From positions 33,197 to 97,196 of the forward strand of contig DDJC01000021.1 in assembly GCA_002339015.1 (NCBI GenBank): a stretch of DNA of 64,000 bases, given 5' to 3'. This document shows positions 1 to 9,368 of this stretch, piece after piece (positions within the stretch are counted from its first letter, which is position 1; each line of letters begins with the position of its first letter). The DNA is from Burkholderiales bacterium UBA1834 (GTDB lineage Bacteria; Pseudomonadota; Gammaproteobacteria; Burkholderiales; Burkholderiaceae_C). A program made the position numbers and the translations under genes. The notes under the pieces were generated by a model that saw only the letters and a list, made by a program, of their open reading frames with translations, ran no database searches and had not been told where the DNA came from.

Positions 1-1
1 G

Positions 2-1003
2 CTGCTGGACGCCATCGCCGAGCGCATCGACCGTGGCGAACAGAGCCTGGTGCTGCTCAACCGCCGCGGTTATGCCCCGGTGCTGCAATGCAGTGACTGC
101 GGCTGGAAGAGCGAGTGCCCGCAGTGCAGCGCCTGGCGCGTCTTCCACAAGGTGGACCGGACCCTGCGCTGCCACCATTGCGGCCTGACTGACCGCGTGC
201 CCCGCGCCTGCCCGAACTGCGGCAACCTGGACATCCACCCCATCGGCCGCGGTACCGAAAAGCTCGAAGAGCAACTGGCCGCCGCCCTGCCCGGCGCCCG
301 CGTGGGCCGCATCGATGCGGACGTGACCAAGCTCAAGGGCGCGCTGGAAGACAAGCTGGCCAGCGTGCATGCCGGCGAGGTGGACATCCTGGTGGGCACG
401 CAGATGGTGGCCAAGGGGCACGATTTCCGCCGTATCACCCTGGTGGCCGCCGTGAACCCCGATGCGGCGCTGTTCGCCAGTGATTTCCGCGCGGCCGAGC
501 GCCAGTTCGCGCTGCTGCTGCAGGCGGCGGGACGCGCCGGGCGCGATGCCAGCGTGGCCCAGGGCAGCGAGATGTGGGTGCAGACCTGGCACCCCGACCA
601 CCCGCTCTACGCGGCCCTGGCCCGCTACGACTACGAATCCTTCGCCAGGCAGCAGCTCAAGGAGCGCGAGAGCGCAGGCCTGCCGCCCTACGCCCATCTG
701 GCCATGCTGCGCGCCGAAGCCAAGACACAGGAGGCCGCGCAGGGCTTCCTGGAGGAGGCCGCCAGACTGGTGGAAGAACTGGCCGCCGGGCTGGGCGGCA
801 TCCTGCTCTACCCGCCGGTGCCCACGGCCGTGCAGCGTGTGGCCAACATCGAGCGGGCGCAGATGCTCATTGAGGCTGGATCGCGGCCCGCCCTGCAGCG
901 CCTGCTGTCACGTTCGACGCAGACCTGGCTGGCGCTGGCGCAACAACACCGCCCGCGCGGACTGGTCCGCTGGGCGGTGGATGTGGACCCTCTGGCGATC
1001 TGA
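2..1003 (+). CDS. priA: Primosomal protein N' (PriA helicase), C-terminal part
   Basis: This is the 3' portion of the replication-restart helicase; the frame is already open at base 2 and the start lies outside the window, leaving 333 residues. PriA recognises stalled forks and loads the replisome. Visible are the NRRGYAP segment, eight cysteines in four C-x2-C pairs (fragment residues 30/33, 39/42, 57/60, 70/73) that bind two zinc ions, helicase motif V (VGTQMVAKGHDF) and motif VI (QAAGRAGR), followed by the C-terminal domain. The zinc module inserted between helicase halves is diagnostic of PriA. It ends with TGA and faces a convergent HDOD gene 31 bases later. Confidence 0.97.
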   Translation: MLDAIAERIDRGEQSLVLLNRRGYAPVLQCSDCGWKSECPQCSAWRVFHKVDRTLRCHHCGLTDRVPRACPNCGNLDIHPIGRGTEKLEEQLAAALPGARVGRIDADVTKLKGALEDKLASVHAGEVDILVGTQMVAKGHDFRRITLVAAVNPDAALFASDFRAAERQFALLLQAAGRAGRDASVAQGSEMWVQTWHPDHPLYAALARYDYESFARQQLKERESAGLPPYAHLAMLRAEAKTQEAAQGFLEEAARLVEELAAGLGGILLYPPVPTAVQRVANIERAQMLIEAGSRPALQRLLSRSTQTWLALAQQHRPRGLVRWAVDVDPLAI

Positions 1004-1034
1004 GCCGGCCACCGGGGACGGCGCCAAGGCTGGA

Positions 1035-1862
1035 TCAGCCCAGCAAGGCTTCCATGCCCTCGCACAGCTCGCCCATCGGCGGCATGTCGGCCAGGAACTT
1101 CTTGGGATCCAGCTTGAGCGCGGTGGCCACCTCGGCCGGCACCGTGGCGGCCAGTTCGCTCTCGCTCAGGCCGTTGTGCTCGGCCCGGGCGCGCCAGGCG
1201 GCCAGGTGCAGGATGGCTGCGATCGGGTCCACCGGCTTGCTGGCCAACGGCTCGGGGAATTTGGCGATGGCCTCGGAGAAGGCGGAAGGGAACTTCCACT
1301 GGCGGGCCAGCTCGGCACCCACGGTGGCGAAGTTGTAGCCGAACGAGGCCTTCTCCATGTCCAGGCGGCGCGGGTCCATCGGGCCGGCCTGCTTGTCCAG
1401 CTGCAGCATGGGCTCGGGCATGCCGGCGTGCATCACCAGCTGGCCGATGCCGTGCATCATGCCCACGGTGAAGGCCAGGTCGGCGTTGTGGCCGGTGGTC
1501 TTGGCCAACCAGCGCGACACCACGGCGGCGTGCAGGCTGTACTTCCAGAACTTGCCCAGGTCCATCCCGGGCATGGCCTTGAAGCCGCTGGTCAGGCCCG
1601 AGCTGATCACCAGCGTGCGCACGGTGACAAAGCCCAGCATCATCACGGCGTCATCGACAGTGCCCACGGTGCGGGAGACGTGGTAGTAGGCCGAGTTGGC
1701 CAGGCGCAGCAGGCGCGCGGAGAGCACCGGATCGGCCTGGATCTTCTTGGCGATCTCGTCGATCGAGATGTCCTCGGCATTGAAGCTGTCGATCAGCTCA
1801 TGGACGATCTTGGGCACGGCCGGCAGGGCCTGGGGTTGTTTGAAAAGGGCTTCGAGCTGCAT
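1035..1862 (-). CDS. HDOD-domain signalling protein
   Basis: A 275-residue soluble protein. The first ~200 residues match the HDOD output domain: the opening LPAVPKIVHELI, an IADPVLSARLLRLANSAYY-like stretch near residue 42-60, and the alternating helices that follow. HDOD proteins are HD-like but lack phosphohydrolase residues; they act in c-di-GMP, motility and stress signalling as protein scaffolds. There is no attached receiver or GGDEF domain, so its partner cannot be read from the sequence. It is convergent with priA. The 226 bases upstream (1863-2088) separate it from a divergent secreted-protein gene and should carry both promoters. Confidence 0.9.
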   Translation of the reverse strand: MQLEALFKQPQALPAVPKIVHELIDSFNAEDISIDEIAKKIQADPVLSARLLRLANSAYYHVSRTVGTVDDAVMMLGFVTVRTLVISSGLTSGFKAMPGMDLGKFWKYSLHAAVVSRWLAKTTGHNADLAFTVGMMHGIGQLVMHAGMPEPMLQLDKQAGPMDPRRLDMEKASFGYNFATVGAELARQWKFPSAFSEAIAKFPEPLASKPVDPIAAILHLAAWRARAEHNGLSESELAATVPAEVATALKLDPKKFLADMPPMGELCEGMEALLG

Positions 1863-2088
1863 GAGTCAGCCTCCAAATTTGATGAAACCAATACGCCACC
1901 GATCCCCCGCAGGACGTGGCAGAGTTCACTGAATATCGACCCGCCGGGAGCACGACTTGAGCATCTCAGATGGTGGGAATTTCAAACAACGGAAATAAAG
2001 GGTGCGAAACCGCACAGTTTGTTCGCTAGGGCGGGCGGGGAAACCCCGGGTCAGCCGTCATGCTGAGGGATCCAACGAGGAGCGCACG

Positions 2089-2931
2089 ATGAAGCACGAA
2101 CCTGCCCCTGAGGCGACAGGGGTGACGACCAGGGCGATGTCGACAGAGCTGTTGCCCAGGCCGATGACGCGGCGCGGGCTGGGTCAGGCCTTTGGCTTGG
2201 CCATCGGATGCGCCCTGGGCCTGGCCGATCTGACGCTGGGCTTGCAGGGAGCCTCCGCCCAGGTGCCTGCGCGCAACCTGCTGGTGTCGTGGCGGGTGGT
2301 GTCCTCGGTGGATGCCCAGCAATCACGCGCCGGCGTGCGCCAGGGCGGCCTGGTGATCGACAGCCGCAAGGGCGTCATTGGGCATGGCGGCCAGGGCGGG
2401 GTGGCGCTGTCCACCCGCCAGCTCGAGCGCGATCAGCAGGTTCACCAGCAGATCCTGGTGCTCAACGGCCGCAAGGCGCGGCTGGACCTGCGCCAGCAGC
2501 GCCCGATCACGCAGTGGCAATGGGTGGCCCAGTTGGGCACGGCAGGCCAAGGGGGCTCGGGCGGCTGGCGCGGTGGGCAGCAAGGAGGGCAGGGCGTGCA
2601 GCCCCTGGTCGGCCTGGTGGCGCAGACCCTGTGGGTGGACGCCGGCCAGCGCCTCACGGCCACGCCACGCTGGTCTGGCGGCAAGACCGCCACGGTCGAG
2701 CTGGAAGCCGAAGCGCCCGCCCATCCCGAGCGCCCCTTCACGCAGGATGCCCAGGGCACACCCCCGGCGCGTCTGGTGGTGCAGACAGCCCTGAGCGTGC
2801 CGCTGGGCGAATGGGTGCCCGTGGCCCAGACCAACCGCCAGGAAGAGGTGCAGCGCCGCGGCATGCTCAGCACCCAGAGCGTCAGCAGCGACGACCAGGC
2901 CGTGCTGGAGATCCGCGTCAGCCTGCCCTGA
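2089..2931 (+). CDS. Exported protein of unknown function
   Basis: 280 residues. The start at 2089 is supported by AACGAGGAG eight or more bases upstream. A hydrophobic segment (about residues 30-50) preceded by an arginine pair (MTRRGLGQ) and followed by ASAQ looks like an export signal with an unusually long N-region; a start at the internal MTRRG (2164) is possible. The mature part has repeated aromatic strands (LLVSWRVV, WQWVAQLG, QTLWVDAG), glycine-rich patches and a closing region (VPLGEWVPVA then VLEIRVSLP). I recall similar proteins in Burkholderiales without a defined role. No catalytic motif is visible. Confidence 0.75.
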   Translation: MKHEPAPEATGVTTRAMSTELLPRPMTRRGLGQAFGLAIGCALGLADLTLGLQGASAQVPARNLLVSWRVVSSVDAQQSRAGVRQGGLVIDSRKGVIGHGGQGGVALSTRQLERDQQVHQQILVLNGRKARLDLRQQRPITQWQWVAQLGTAGQGGSGGWRGGQQGGQGVQPLVGLVAQTLWVDAGQRLTATPRWSGGKTATVELEAEAPAHPERPFTQDAQGTPPARLVVQTALSVPLGEWVPVAQTNRQEEVQRRGMLSTQSVSSDDQAVLEIRVSLP

Positions 2932-3001
2932 ATCATGGGCACGGCCGCCAGGCTTCTTGCTACAGTCACCCGCGCATCAGTTCAAACGGAGACACATCCC
3001 C

Positions 3002-3955
3002 ATGCCCACCCCCCTGGACCAGTTGAACCAGGCCACCCGCGCCCTGATCGAGAACGTCAAGCGCGCGGGCTTCCCGCCCATGAGCTCCCTGCCCGTCGAC
3101 CAGGCCCGGCAGGCCTACCGCATGGGCGTGGGCGTGAGCACCATCCAGCCAGTGCCGCTGCCCCGGGTGGAAGACTTCACCATCCCCACGCCCGATGGCT
3201 ACGCGATCCGCGCGCGACTGTGGGCGCCCACCACGGATGCCGGCCTGCCCGTGCTGCTGTACGTGCACGGCGGCGGCTTCGTCGTCGGCGGCATCGACAC
3301 CTGCGAGGCCATGTGCCGCTCGGTCGCCGCGCAGAGCGGTGTGGCCGTGGTCGCCATCGAATACCGCCTGGCACCGGAGCACAAGTACCCCGTGTGTCTG
3401 GACGACACCTGGACGGCGCTGCAGTGGCTGGCCAACCAGGGCCACACCCTGGGCCTGAACGGCAGCCGCCTGGCCGTGGCCGGCGACAGCGCGGGCGGCA
3501 CCCTGTCGGCCGCCGTGTCGCTGCTGGCGCGTGACGCCGGCATCCCCGTGGCGCTGCAGGGCCTGATCTACCCCTCGGTGCAGGTGGGCGTGGCCACGCA
3601 GTCGTTCAAGACCTACGCCTCGGCCGGCCTGATGCTGGACCAGGCCCTGATGAACTGGTTCGAGGCCCAGGCCACTGGTGGCGACCTGAAGGAGCCCTGG
3701 CACCGCCAGCCCCTGATCGCGCCCAGCCACACGGGCGTGGCCCCCGCCTGGATCGCCCTGGCCGAGTGCGACCCGCTGGCCGACGATGGCCGCCTCTACG
3801 CCCAGGCGCTGGAGAAGGCTGGCGTGCCCGTGCAACTCACCGTGTATGCGGGCACGGTGCACGACTTCATCAACATGGGGCGTTTCCTGCCGGAGGCGGC
3901 CGAGATGCACACCGCCTTGGCGCAGGCCCTGCGAAACGCCTTGCTGCCGGCCTGA
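3002..3955 (+). CDS. Alpha/beta hydrolase, HSL-family esterase
   Basis: 317 residues, starting at ATG 3002 behind GGAGA. It belongs to the hormone-sensitive-lipase (bacterial esterase family IV) group: the oxyanion-hole motif HGGG is at residues 89-92, the nucleophile elbow GDSAGG at 161-166 with Ser163, and the likely acid and base are Asp257 (ECDPLADDG) and His288 (VHDF). Such enzymes hydrolyse short-chain acyl esters in the cytoplasm; the physiological substrate is not apparent. It stands alone, with 113 bases to the next gene, and shows no signal peptide. Confidence 0.93.
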   Translation: MPTPLDQLNQATRALIENVKRAGFPPMSSLPVDQARQAYRMGVGVSTIQPVPLPRVEDFTIPTPDGYAIRARLWAPTTDAGLPVLLYVHGGGFVVGGIDTCEAMCRSVAAQSGVAVVAIEYRLAPEHKYPVCLDDTWTALQWLANQGHTLGLNGSRLAVAGDSAGGTLSAAVSLLARDAGIPVALQGLIYPSVQVGVATQSFKTYASAGLMLDQALMNWFEAQATGGDLKEPWHRQPLIAPSHTGVAPAWIALAECDPLADDGRLYAQALEKAGVPVQLTVYAGTVHDFINMGRFLPEAAEMHTALAQALRNALLPA

Positions 3956-4068
3956 GGCCACCTTCCCGGGAAGGCGCCGGGACCGGCGGGCCGGTGGTCA
4001 CATGTCGTTGCACAGTGCCCGGCTGATCCGGCACGGGCCTTGCAAGACAGGCGTCAACCGACGCTGTC

Positions 4069-5307
4069 ATGAGTGCCCTGCCTTCACCCGCCCTGCTGGC
4101 CAACGGCCAGCCCCTCAGTGGTTCCAAGCCGCCGCTGGTCGCGCCCGAGCGCGTGGCCGAGGTATGGCGCGACCGCCTGAACCTGCTGCTGGAATCCACC
4201 GGCGAGGGGGTGTTCGGCGTCGACATGGACGGGCGCTGCACCTTCATCAACCGGGCCGGAGCCCAGATGCTGGGCTACGACCCCGAGGAGGTGCTGGGCC
4301 GCGACATGCACGCCCTGGCCCACCATACCCACCCGGACGGCCAGCACTACCCGGCCGAGCAGTGTCCGATCTTCAATGCCTTCCGCGCTGGCGTGCCTTG
4401 CCGCATCGACAGCGAGGTGCTGTGGCGGCGTGACGGCACGGCCTTCCCGGCCGAGTACTCGTCCTACCCCATCCTCGACGAGGGCGTGGTGCACGGGGCA
4501 GTCGTCACCTTCGTGGACATCACCAAGCGCAAGCTGCACGAAGAGCAGCTTCGCGCAGCCCATGAACTGCTTGAGCGCCGCGTGGCCGACCGCACCCAGG
4601 CCCTGAGCCAGGCCCTGGGCCAGCTGCGCGAGCTGCAGGCCCACATCGACCGCGTGCGCGAGGACGAGCGCACCCGCATCGCCCGCGAGATCCACGACGA
4701 GCTCGGCAGCCTGCTGGTGGGCCTGAAGATGGATGTGAGCTGGCTGGAGAAACGCCTGGACGACAGGCTCAACCTGCGCTGCAAGTGCCAAGACATGCGC
4801 GGCCTGATCGACATGGCGGTGGACAACGTGGGACGCATCATCACGGACCTGAGACCCTCCATCCTGGATCACCAGGGCCTGTGGGCCACGCTGGAATGGC
4901 AGGCGCAGGATTTCGCCGACAGCGGCGAGCTGCGCTGCCTGTGGTCCATGGACATCGCGCCCAACCTGACGGCGCCCGAAGGCCCGCTCGCCACCGCCGT
5001 GTTCCGCATTTTCCAGGAGCTGCTGAGCAACGTGGCGCGCCACGCCCACGCCACGCAGGTCGAGATCCGCATCAGCGCCACGCCCAGCGACATCACCCTG
5101 CTGGTCAAGGACAACGGCCGGGGCGCTCCGCCCAGCGCCTTCGACAGCACCGATGCCTACGGCGTGATGGGCATGCGCGAGCGCGCCGGCCACTTCGGCG
5201 GCTGGCTGCACATCGACAGCCAGCTGGGCAGCGGCACCACGGTGATCCTGACCATGCCGCTGTACCAGCAGGGCCACACCGTGCCGTTGGAAGGGGCCGT
5301 CTCATGA
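4069..5307 (+). CDS. PAS-domain sensor histidine kinase (HisKA_3, NarX/DegS type)
   Basis: 412 residues without membrane segments, so a cytoplasmic sensor. A PAS domain covers about residues 33-155, a coiled coil 155-200, then the HisKA_3 dimerisation region with the phospho-acceptor His209 in REIHDELG. The ATPase domain follows, with the N-box around Asn321 (ELLSNVARHA), DNGRG at 348-352 and GMRERA at 368-373. The PAS segment carries several Cys and His residues (HHTHPDGQHY, EQCP, CRID), which may hold a cofactor or metal; that is inference. Its stop overlaps the response-regulator start by four bases, so the two form a two-component pair. Confidence 0.93.
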   Translation: MSALPSPALLANGQPLSGSKPPLVAPERVAEVWRDRLNLLLESTGEGVFGVDMDGRCTFINRAGAQMLGYDPEEVLGRDMHALAHHTHPDGQHYPAEQCPIFNAFRAGVPCRIDSEVLWRRDGTAFPAEYSSYPILDEGVVHGAVVTFVDITKRKLHEEQLRAAHELLERRVADRTQALSQALGQLRELQAHIDRVREDERTRIAREIHDELGSLLVGLKMDVSWLEKRLDDRLNLRCKCQDMRGLIDMAVDNVGRIITDLRPSILDHQGLWATLEWQAQDFADSGELRCLWSMDIAPNLTAPEGPLATAVFRIFQELLSNVARHAHATQVEIRISATPSDITLLVKDNGRGAPPSAFDSTDAYGVMGMRERAGHFGGWLHIDSQLGSGTTVILTMPLYQQGHTVPLEGAVS

Positions 5308-5963
5308 TCCGCGTGCTGCTGGTCGACGACCACCACATCGTGCGCCAGGGCCTGCGCCAGGTGCTGGCCGACGAGCCCGACATCACCGTGGTGGCCGAGG
5401 CCGCCGATGGCGTCGAGGCGGTGCGGCAGGTGCGCGACTTCCTGGCGCCGCACGAAGGCCCGGGCCTGGATGTGGTGATGCTGGACATCGCCATGCCCGG
5501 CCGCGACGGGCTGGACGTGCTCAAGCAGCTCAAGGCCGAGTACCCACGTCTGCCGGTGCTGATGCTCTCCACTTACCCCGACAAGCAGTTCGCCGTGCGC
5601 TCGCTGCGCCTGGGCGCCAGCGGTTACCTGCACAAGAGCGCCGACCCCGACGAGATGATCGCTGCGCTGCGCAAGGCCGCCACGGGCGCGCGCCACATCA
5701 CCGCCAGCGTGGCCGAGGTGCTGGCCAGCTCCATCAGCGAGCCGCATGACCGCCCTGCGCACGAAAACCTGTCGCAGCGCGAGGACCAGGTGTTCCGCCT
5801 GCTCGCGCAGGGCAGCTCTGTGGGCACCATCGCCGAGCAGTTGCACCTGTCGCCCAACACCGTGTCCACCTACCGCGCCCGCATCCTTGAGAAGACGGGT
5901 ACGCGCAATGATGTAGAGCTGGCGCTGTACGCAGTCAGGCAGCAGGAGGTGGTGCTGGCCTGA
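5304..5963 (+). CDS. LuxR/NarL-family response regulator
   Basis: 219 residues. The receiver domain (1-120) has the acidic pair Asp8/Asp9, the phosphorylation site Asp61 (MLDIAMPG) and Lys111. A LuxR-type helix-turn-helix occupies about residues 150-205 (LSQREDQVFRLLAQG then IAEQLHLSPNTVSTY). It is translationally coupled to the kinase gene through ATGA. The next gene downstream on the same strand is the cyanate operon, 147 bases away, with two dyad sequences in the gap; control of that operon by this pair is a reasonable but untested inference. Confidence 0.93.
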   Translation: MIRVLLVDDHHIVRQGLRQVLADEPDITVVAEAADGVEAVRQVRDFLAPHEGPGLDVVMLDIAMPGRDGLDVLKQLKAEYPRLPVLMLSTYPDKQFAVRSLRLGASGYLHKSADPDEMIAALRKAATGARHITASVAEVLASSISEPHDRPAHENLSQREDQVFRLLAQGSSVGTIAEQLHLSPNTVSTYRARILEKTGTRNDVELALYAVRQQEVVLA

Positions 5964-5996
5964 AGATGGCGCCCACCCAGGGTTATGGCCCGCGCC

Positions 5997-6036
5997 TGTA
6001 GGGCTGGCACTACACGCGGATCACAGCCGCCGTGAT
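5997..6036. promoter_or_regulatory. Two dyads upstream of the cyanate operon (candidate operators)
   Basis: TGTAG (5997-6001) is mirrored by CTACA (6010-6014) with an 8-base spacer, and ATCAC (6020-6024) by GTGAT (6032-6036) with a 7-base spacer. Both lie between the response-regulator stop and the substrate-binding-protein start. LuxR-type regulators bind such short dyads. No convincing -35/-10 pair could be fixed. Confidence 0.3.
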
Positions 6037-6110
6037 GGTGCCCGAAGGCACGCGTTCCTACAGTGGACACCGTTGTCCCGCCGATGTTCCGGCGGCAGAA
6101 AGGATGTCCG

Positions 6111-7517
6111 ATGTCCAGCGCCTTCGATCCCTACGACGCCGACCGCCCCCTGCGCCTGAGCTGCGCCTGCGGCGGGCACCACGCCCCTGACGAGCACGAT
6201 GCGGCCCAGGCCGGCGCCCATGGCGATGCCGTGCGCACCCTGCGTGCGCGCAGCGAGACGGAGGACTTCCAGGCCTACTCCAACGACTTCATCGAGGCCA
6301 GCCTGGTCAAGGCCCTGTTCCCGCAGGATGCCGTGCGCCGCGGCTTCCTGCGGGCCGTGGGCAAGGGCACGGCCATGGCCGCCATCGCCAGTGTGCTGCC
6401 CACCGCCAGCCTGCAGGCCATGGCGCAGGAGGCCGCCCCGCTGGAGAAAAAGGACCTCAAGATCGGCTTCATCCCCATCACCTGCGCCACGCCTTTGATC
6501 ATGGCCCACCCCCTGGGCTTCTACAAGAAGCAGGGCCTGGACGTGCAGGTGGTCAAGACGGCTGGCTGGGCGCTGATCCGCGACAAGATGCTCAACAAGG
6601 AGTACGACGCCACGCACTTCCTGTCGCCGATGCCGCTGTCGATCAGCATGGGGCTGGGCTCCACGGCCAAGCCCATGCACGTGGCCACCATCCAGAACAC
6701 CAATGGCCAGGCGATCACGCTGGCGCTCAAGCACAAGGACAAGCGCGACCCGAAGGACTGGAAGGGCTTCAAGTTTGCCGTGCCCTTCGAGTATTCGATG
6801 CACAACTTCCTGCTGCGCTACTACGTGGCCGAGCACGGACTGGACCCCGACAAGGACATCCAGATCCGCGTGGTGCCGCCGCCCGAGATGGTGGCCAACC
6901 TGCGCGCCGGCAACATCGACGGCTATCTGGGCCCGGACCCCTTCAACCAGCGCGCCGTGTTCGAAGAGATCGGCTTCATCCACATCCTGACCAAGGACCT
7001 GTGGGATGGCCATCCCTGCTGCGCTTTCGGCACCAGCGGCGAGTTCATCGCGCAGAACCCCAACACCTTCGCCGCGCTGTACCGTGCCGTGCTCACCGCC
7101 GCCGCCATGGCGCGCCAGACCAAGAACCGCGAGCTGATCGCCAAGGTGATCTCGCCCACCCAGTACCTCAACCAGCCGGAGGCCGTGGTGGCCCAGGTGC
7201 TCACCGGCCGCTTCGCCGATGGCCTGGGCAATGTGCGCAACGTGCCCGACCGTGCCGATTTCAACCCCATCCCCTGGCAGTCGATGGCCGTCTGGATGCT
7301 CACGCAGATGAAGCGCTGGGGCTACGTCAAGGGCGATGTCAACTACAAGCAGCTGGCCGAGAAGGTCTTCCTGCTGACGGACGCCAAGAAGCAGATGAAG
7401 GCCCTGGGCGAGCCCGTGCCCGATGGCGCCTACCCGGGCTTCAAGGTGATGGGCAAATCCTTCGATGCCGCCAAGCCGGAGACCTACCTGGCCAGCTTCG
7501 CGATCAAGCGTGGCTGA
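6111..7517 (+). CDS. ABC transporter substrate-binding protein, nitrate/cyanate type (NrtA/CynA-like)
   Basis: 468 residues, starting at ATG 6111 with AGAAAGGA just upstream. It is the periplasmic binding component for a small anion. The body from residue ~112 (DLKIGFIPITCATPLIMAH) is typical of the NrtA/CmpA/TauA group. The export signal is internal: RRGFLR at 76-81 followed by a hydrophobic run and ALQAMAQ-like cleavage near 100-106, which fits a twin-arginine signal. The ~75 residues before it contain CACGGHH (18-24), a leader I recall in related Burkholderiales proteins. Genes for permease, ATPase and cyanase follow, so cyanate is the likely ligand. Confidence 0.9.
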   Translation: MSSAFDPYDADRPLRLSCACGGHHAPDEHDAAQAGAHGDAVRTLRARSETEDFQAYSNDFIEASLVKALFPQDAVRRGFLRAVGKGTAMAAIASVLPTASLQAMAQEAAPLEKKDLKIGFIPITCATPLIMAHPLGFYKKQGLDVQVVKTAGWALIRDKMLNKEYDATHFLSPMPLSISMGLGSTAKPMHVATIQNTNGQAITLALKHKDKRDPKDWKGFKFAVPFEYSMHNFLLRYYVAEHGLDPDKDIQIRVVPPPEMVANLRAGNIDGYLGPDPFNQRAVFEEIGFIHILTKDLWDGHPCCAFGTSGEFIAQNPNTFAALYRAVLTAAAMARQTKNRELIAKVISPTQYLNQPEAVVAQVLTGRFADGLGNVRNVPDRADFNPIPWQSMAVWMLTQMKRWGYVKGDVNYKQLAEKVFLLTDAKKQMKALGEPVPDGAYPGFKVMGKSFDAAKPETYLASFAIKRG

Positions 7518-7550
7518 TCGGCAGACCGATACAGACGGAACCTCAGCACC

Positions 7551-8435
7551 ATGCGACAAGCAGCCCCCTGGTGGCAAGGCGAGCGCTTCAAGGCCGCCCT
7601 GCTGTCCCTGCTGATCCTGGGCCTGATCCTGGGCGTGTGGCACCTGGCCACCCTGCCCAAGACCGCGCCCGTGGCCAGCCTCACGCCCGAGCAGATCGAA
7701 TACCTCAAGCTGATGGGCAAGGATCCGGGCGCGTCGGCGGGCGGCGGCACCACCTCGGGCTTTCCGACCCTGGCGCAGATGGGCGGCACGGTGGTCGAAC
7801 ACCTGTCTTCGCCCTTCTACGACAACGGCCCCAACGACAAGGGCATCGGCCTTCAGCTGGGCTACTCGCTGGGCCGGGTGGCGCTGGGCTACCTGATCGC
7901 GGCGCTGGTGGCGATCCCGCTGGGCTTCGCCATCGGCATGTCGCCCCTGATCTACCGCGCGCTCGATCCGTTCATCCAGGTGCTCAAGCCCATCTCGCCG
8001 CTGGCCTGGATGCCGCTGGCGCTGTACACGATCAAGGATTCGGCCGCCTCGGGCATCTTCGTGATCTTCATCTGCTCGGTGTGGCCCATGCTGATCAACA
8101 CGGCTTTCGGCGTGGCCAGCGTGCGGCGCGACTGGCTCAACGTGGCGCGCACGCTGGAGGTCTCGCACTGGCGCCGGGCGGTCGAAGTGATCCTGCCGGC
8201 CGCGGCGCCCACCATCCTCACGGGCATGCGCATCAGCATGGGCATCGCCTGGCTGGTGATCGTGGCGGCCGAGATGCTGGTGGGCGGCACGGGCGTGGGC
8301 TACTTCGTGTGGAACGAGTGGAACAACCTCTCATTGCCCAACGTGATCTTCGCCATCCTGGTGATCGGGGTGGTCGGCATGCTGCTGGACGCGATGTTCG
8401 CCCGGCTCCAGAAGGCGGTGACCTATGTCGAATGA
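7551..8435 (+). CDS. ABC transporter permease (NrtB/CynB-like)
   Basis: 294 residues with an N-terminal membrane anchor (about 15-33), a soluble insert, and then the six-helix permease domain from about residue 95. The EAA-type loop that docks the ATPase is seen around VARTLEVSHWRRAVEVILPAAAP. It is the inner-membrane channel of the cyanate/nitrate-type importer. It lies 33 bases after the binding-protein gene and overlaps the ATPase gene by 11 bases, which indicates a single transcript. Confidence 0.92.
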   Translation: MRQAAPWWQGERFKAALLSLLILGLILGVWHLATLPKTAPVASLTPEQIEYLKLMGKDPGASAGGGTTSGFPTLAQMGGTVVEHLSSPFYDNGPNDKGIGLQLGYSLGRVALGYLIAALVAIPLGFAIGMSPLIYRALDPFIQVLKPISPLAWMPLALYTIKDSAASGIFVIFICSVWPMLINTAFGVASVRRDWLNVARTLEVSHWRRAVEVILPAAAPTILTGMRISMGIAWLVIVAAEMLVGGTGVGYFVWNEWNNLSLPNVIFAILVIGVVGMLLDAMFARLQKAVTYVE

Positions 8436-9300
8436 TGCAATGAGCACCCCGGTGACCACCCCAGACAGGCGCCCCTACCTGCAGGTGCAGTCCCTGGGCA
8501 AGCGCTACCCTGGTTCGCCCGAGCCCGTGTTCGAGCACGTGAACTTCCAGCTGCGCCGCGGCGAGTTCGTCTGCATCATCGGCCACTCGGGCTGCGGCAA
8601 GACCACCATCCTCAACACCCTGTCGGGCCTGGAGCAGGCCAGCGAAGGCCATGTGTTCATGGACGGCCGCGAGGTCAACGCCCCGGGCCTGGAGCGCGGC
8701 GTGGTCTTTCAGGGCCATGCGCTGATGCCCTGGCTCACCGTGCGCCAGAACATCGCCTTCGCCGTGCGCTCCAAATGGCCGGACTGGTCGCGCCAACAGG
8801 TGCGCGAGCATGTCGAGCGCTATGTGAAGCTGGTGGGCCTGGACCACGCCATCGACAAGCAGCCCTCGCAGCTGTCGGGTGGCATGAAGCAGCGCGTGGG
8901 CATCGCGCGGGCCTTCGCCATCGAGCCCAAGATGCTGCTGCTCGACGAGCCCTTCGGTGCGCTCGATGCGCTCACGCGCGGCACCATCCAGGACGAGCTG
9001 CTGCGCATCTGCGCCGAGACGCAGCAGACCGTCTTCATGATCACCCACGACGTGGACGAGGCCATCCTGCTGGCCGATCGCATCCTGCTGATGAGCAACG
9101 GCCCGCGCGCCCGCATCGCCGAGATCGTGGTCAACACCCTGCCGCGAGACCGCACCCGCGCCGGCCTGCACCACGACCCGCGCTACTACCCGCTGCGCAA
9201 CCACCTGGTCGATTTCCTGGTGGACCGCGCCAAGGACCTGAGCCATGGCCGGGCCCCCGCGCAGCCGCTGGAGGTGCATCCCGGGCTGCTGGCGGCCTGA
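8425..9300 (+). CDS. ABC transporter ATP-binding protein (NrtD/CynD-like)
   Basis: 291 residues. Walker A GHSGCGKTT is at 53-61, the signature LSGGMKQR at 150-157 and Walker B LLLDEP at 171-176, followed by the D-loop and the switch histidine in THDVDEA. It energises uptake through the adjacent permease. Unlike cyanobacterial NrtC it carries no fused binding-protein domain. It starts inside the end of the permease gene, and the DUF1348 gene follows 68 bases downstream. Confidence 0.94.
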   Translation: MSNDAMSTPVTTPDRRPYLQVQSLGKRYPGSPEPVFEHVNFQLRRGEFVCIIGHSGCGKTTILNTLSGLEQASEGHVFMDGREVNAPGLERGVVFQGHALMPWLTVRQNIAFAVRSKWPDWSRQQVREHVERYVKLVGLDHAIDKQPSQLSGGMKQRVGIARAFAIEPKMLLLDEPFGALDALTRGTIQDELLRICAETQQTVFMITHDVDEAILLADRILLMSNGPRARIAEIVVNTLPRDRTRAGLHHDPRYYPLRNHLVDFLVDRAKDLSHGRAPAQPLEVHPGLLAA

Positions 9301-9368
9301 TCTGTCCGACGCCGACCGAGCGCCTGCCGCCGCACCACACGATCGATCACAACGCTGAGGACACCACC

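Noticed and set aside
6003..6020. TGGCAC as a possible sigma-54 -24 element before the cyanate operon
   Set aside because: The expected -12 TTGC at the right spacing is missing (the sequence there is GCGG), and the neighbouring regulator is LuxR type, not an AAA+ enhancer-binding protein.
6021..8168. 715-codon open frame antisense to the cyanate transporter genes
   Set aside because: It mirrors the codon pattern of well-identified genes on the plus strand, has His/Gly/Arg-rich low-complexity sequence and no family match. High GC leaves few stops in that frame.
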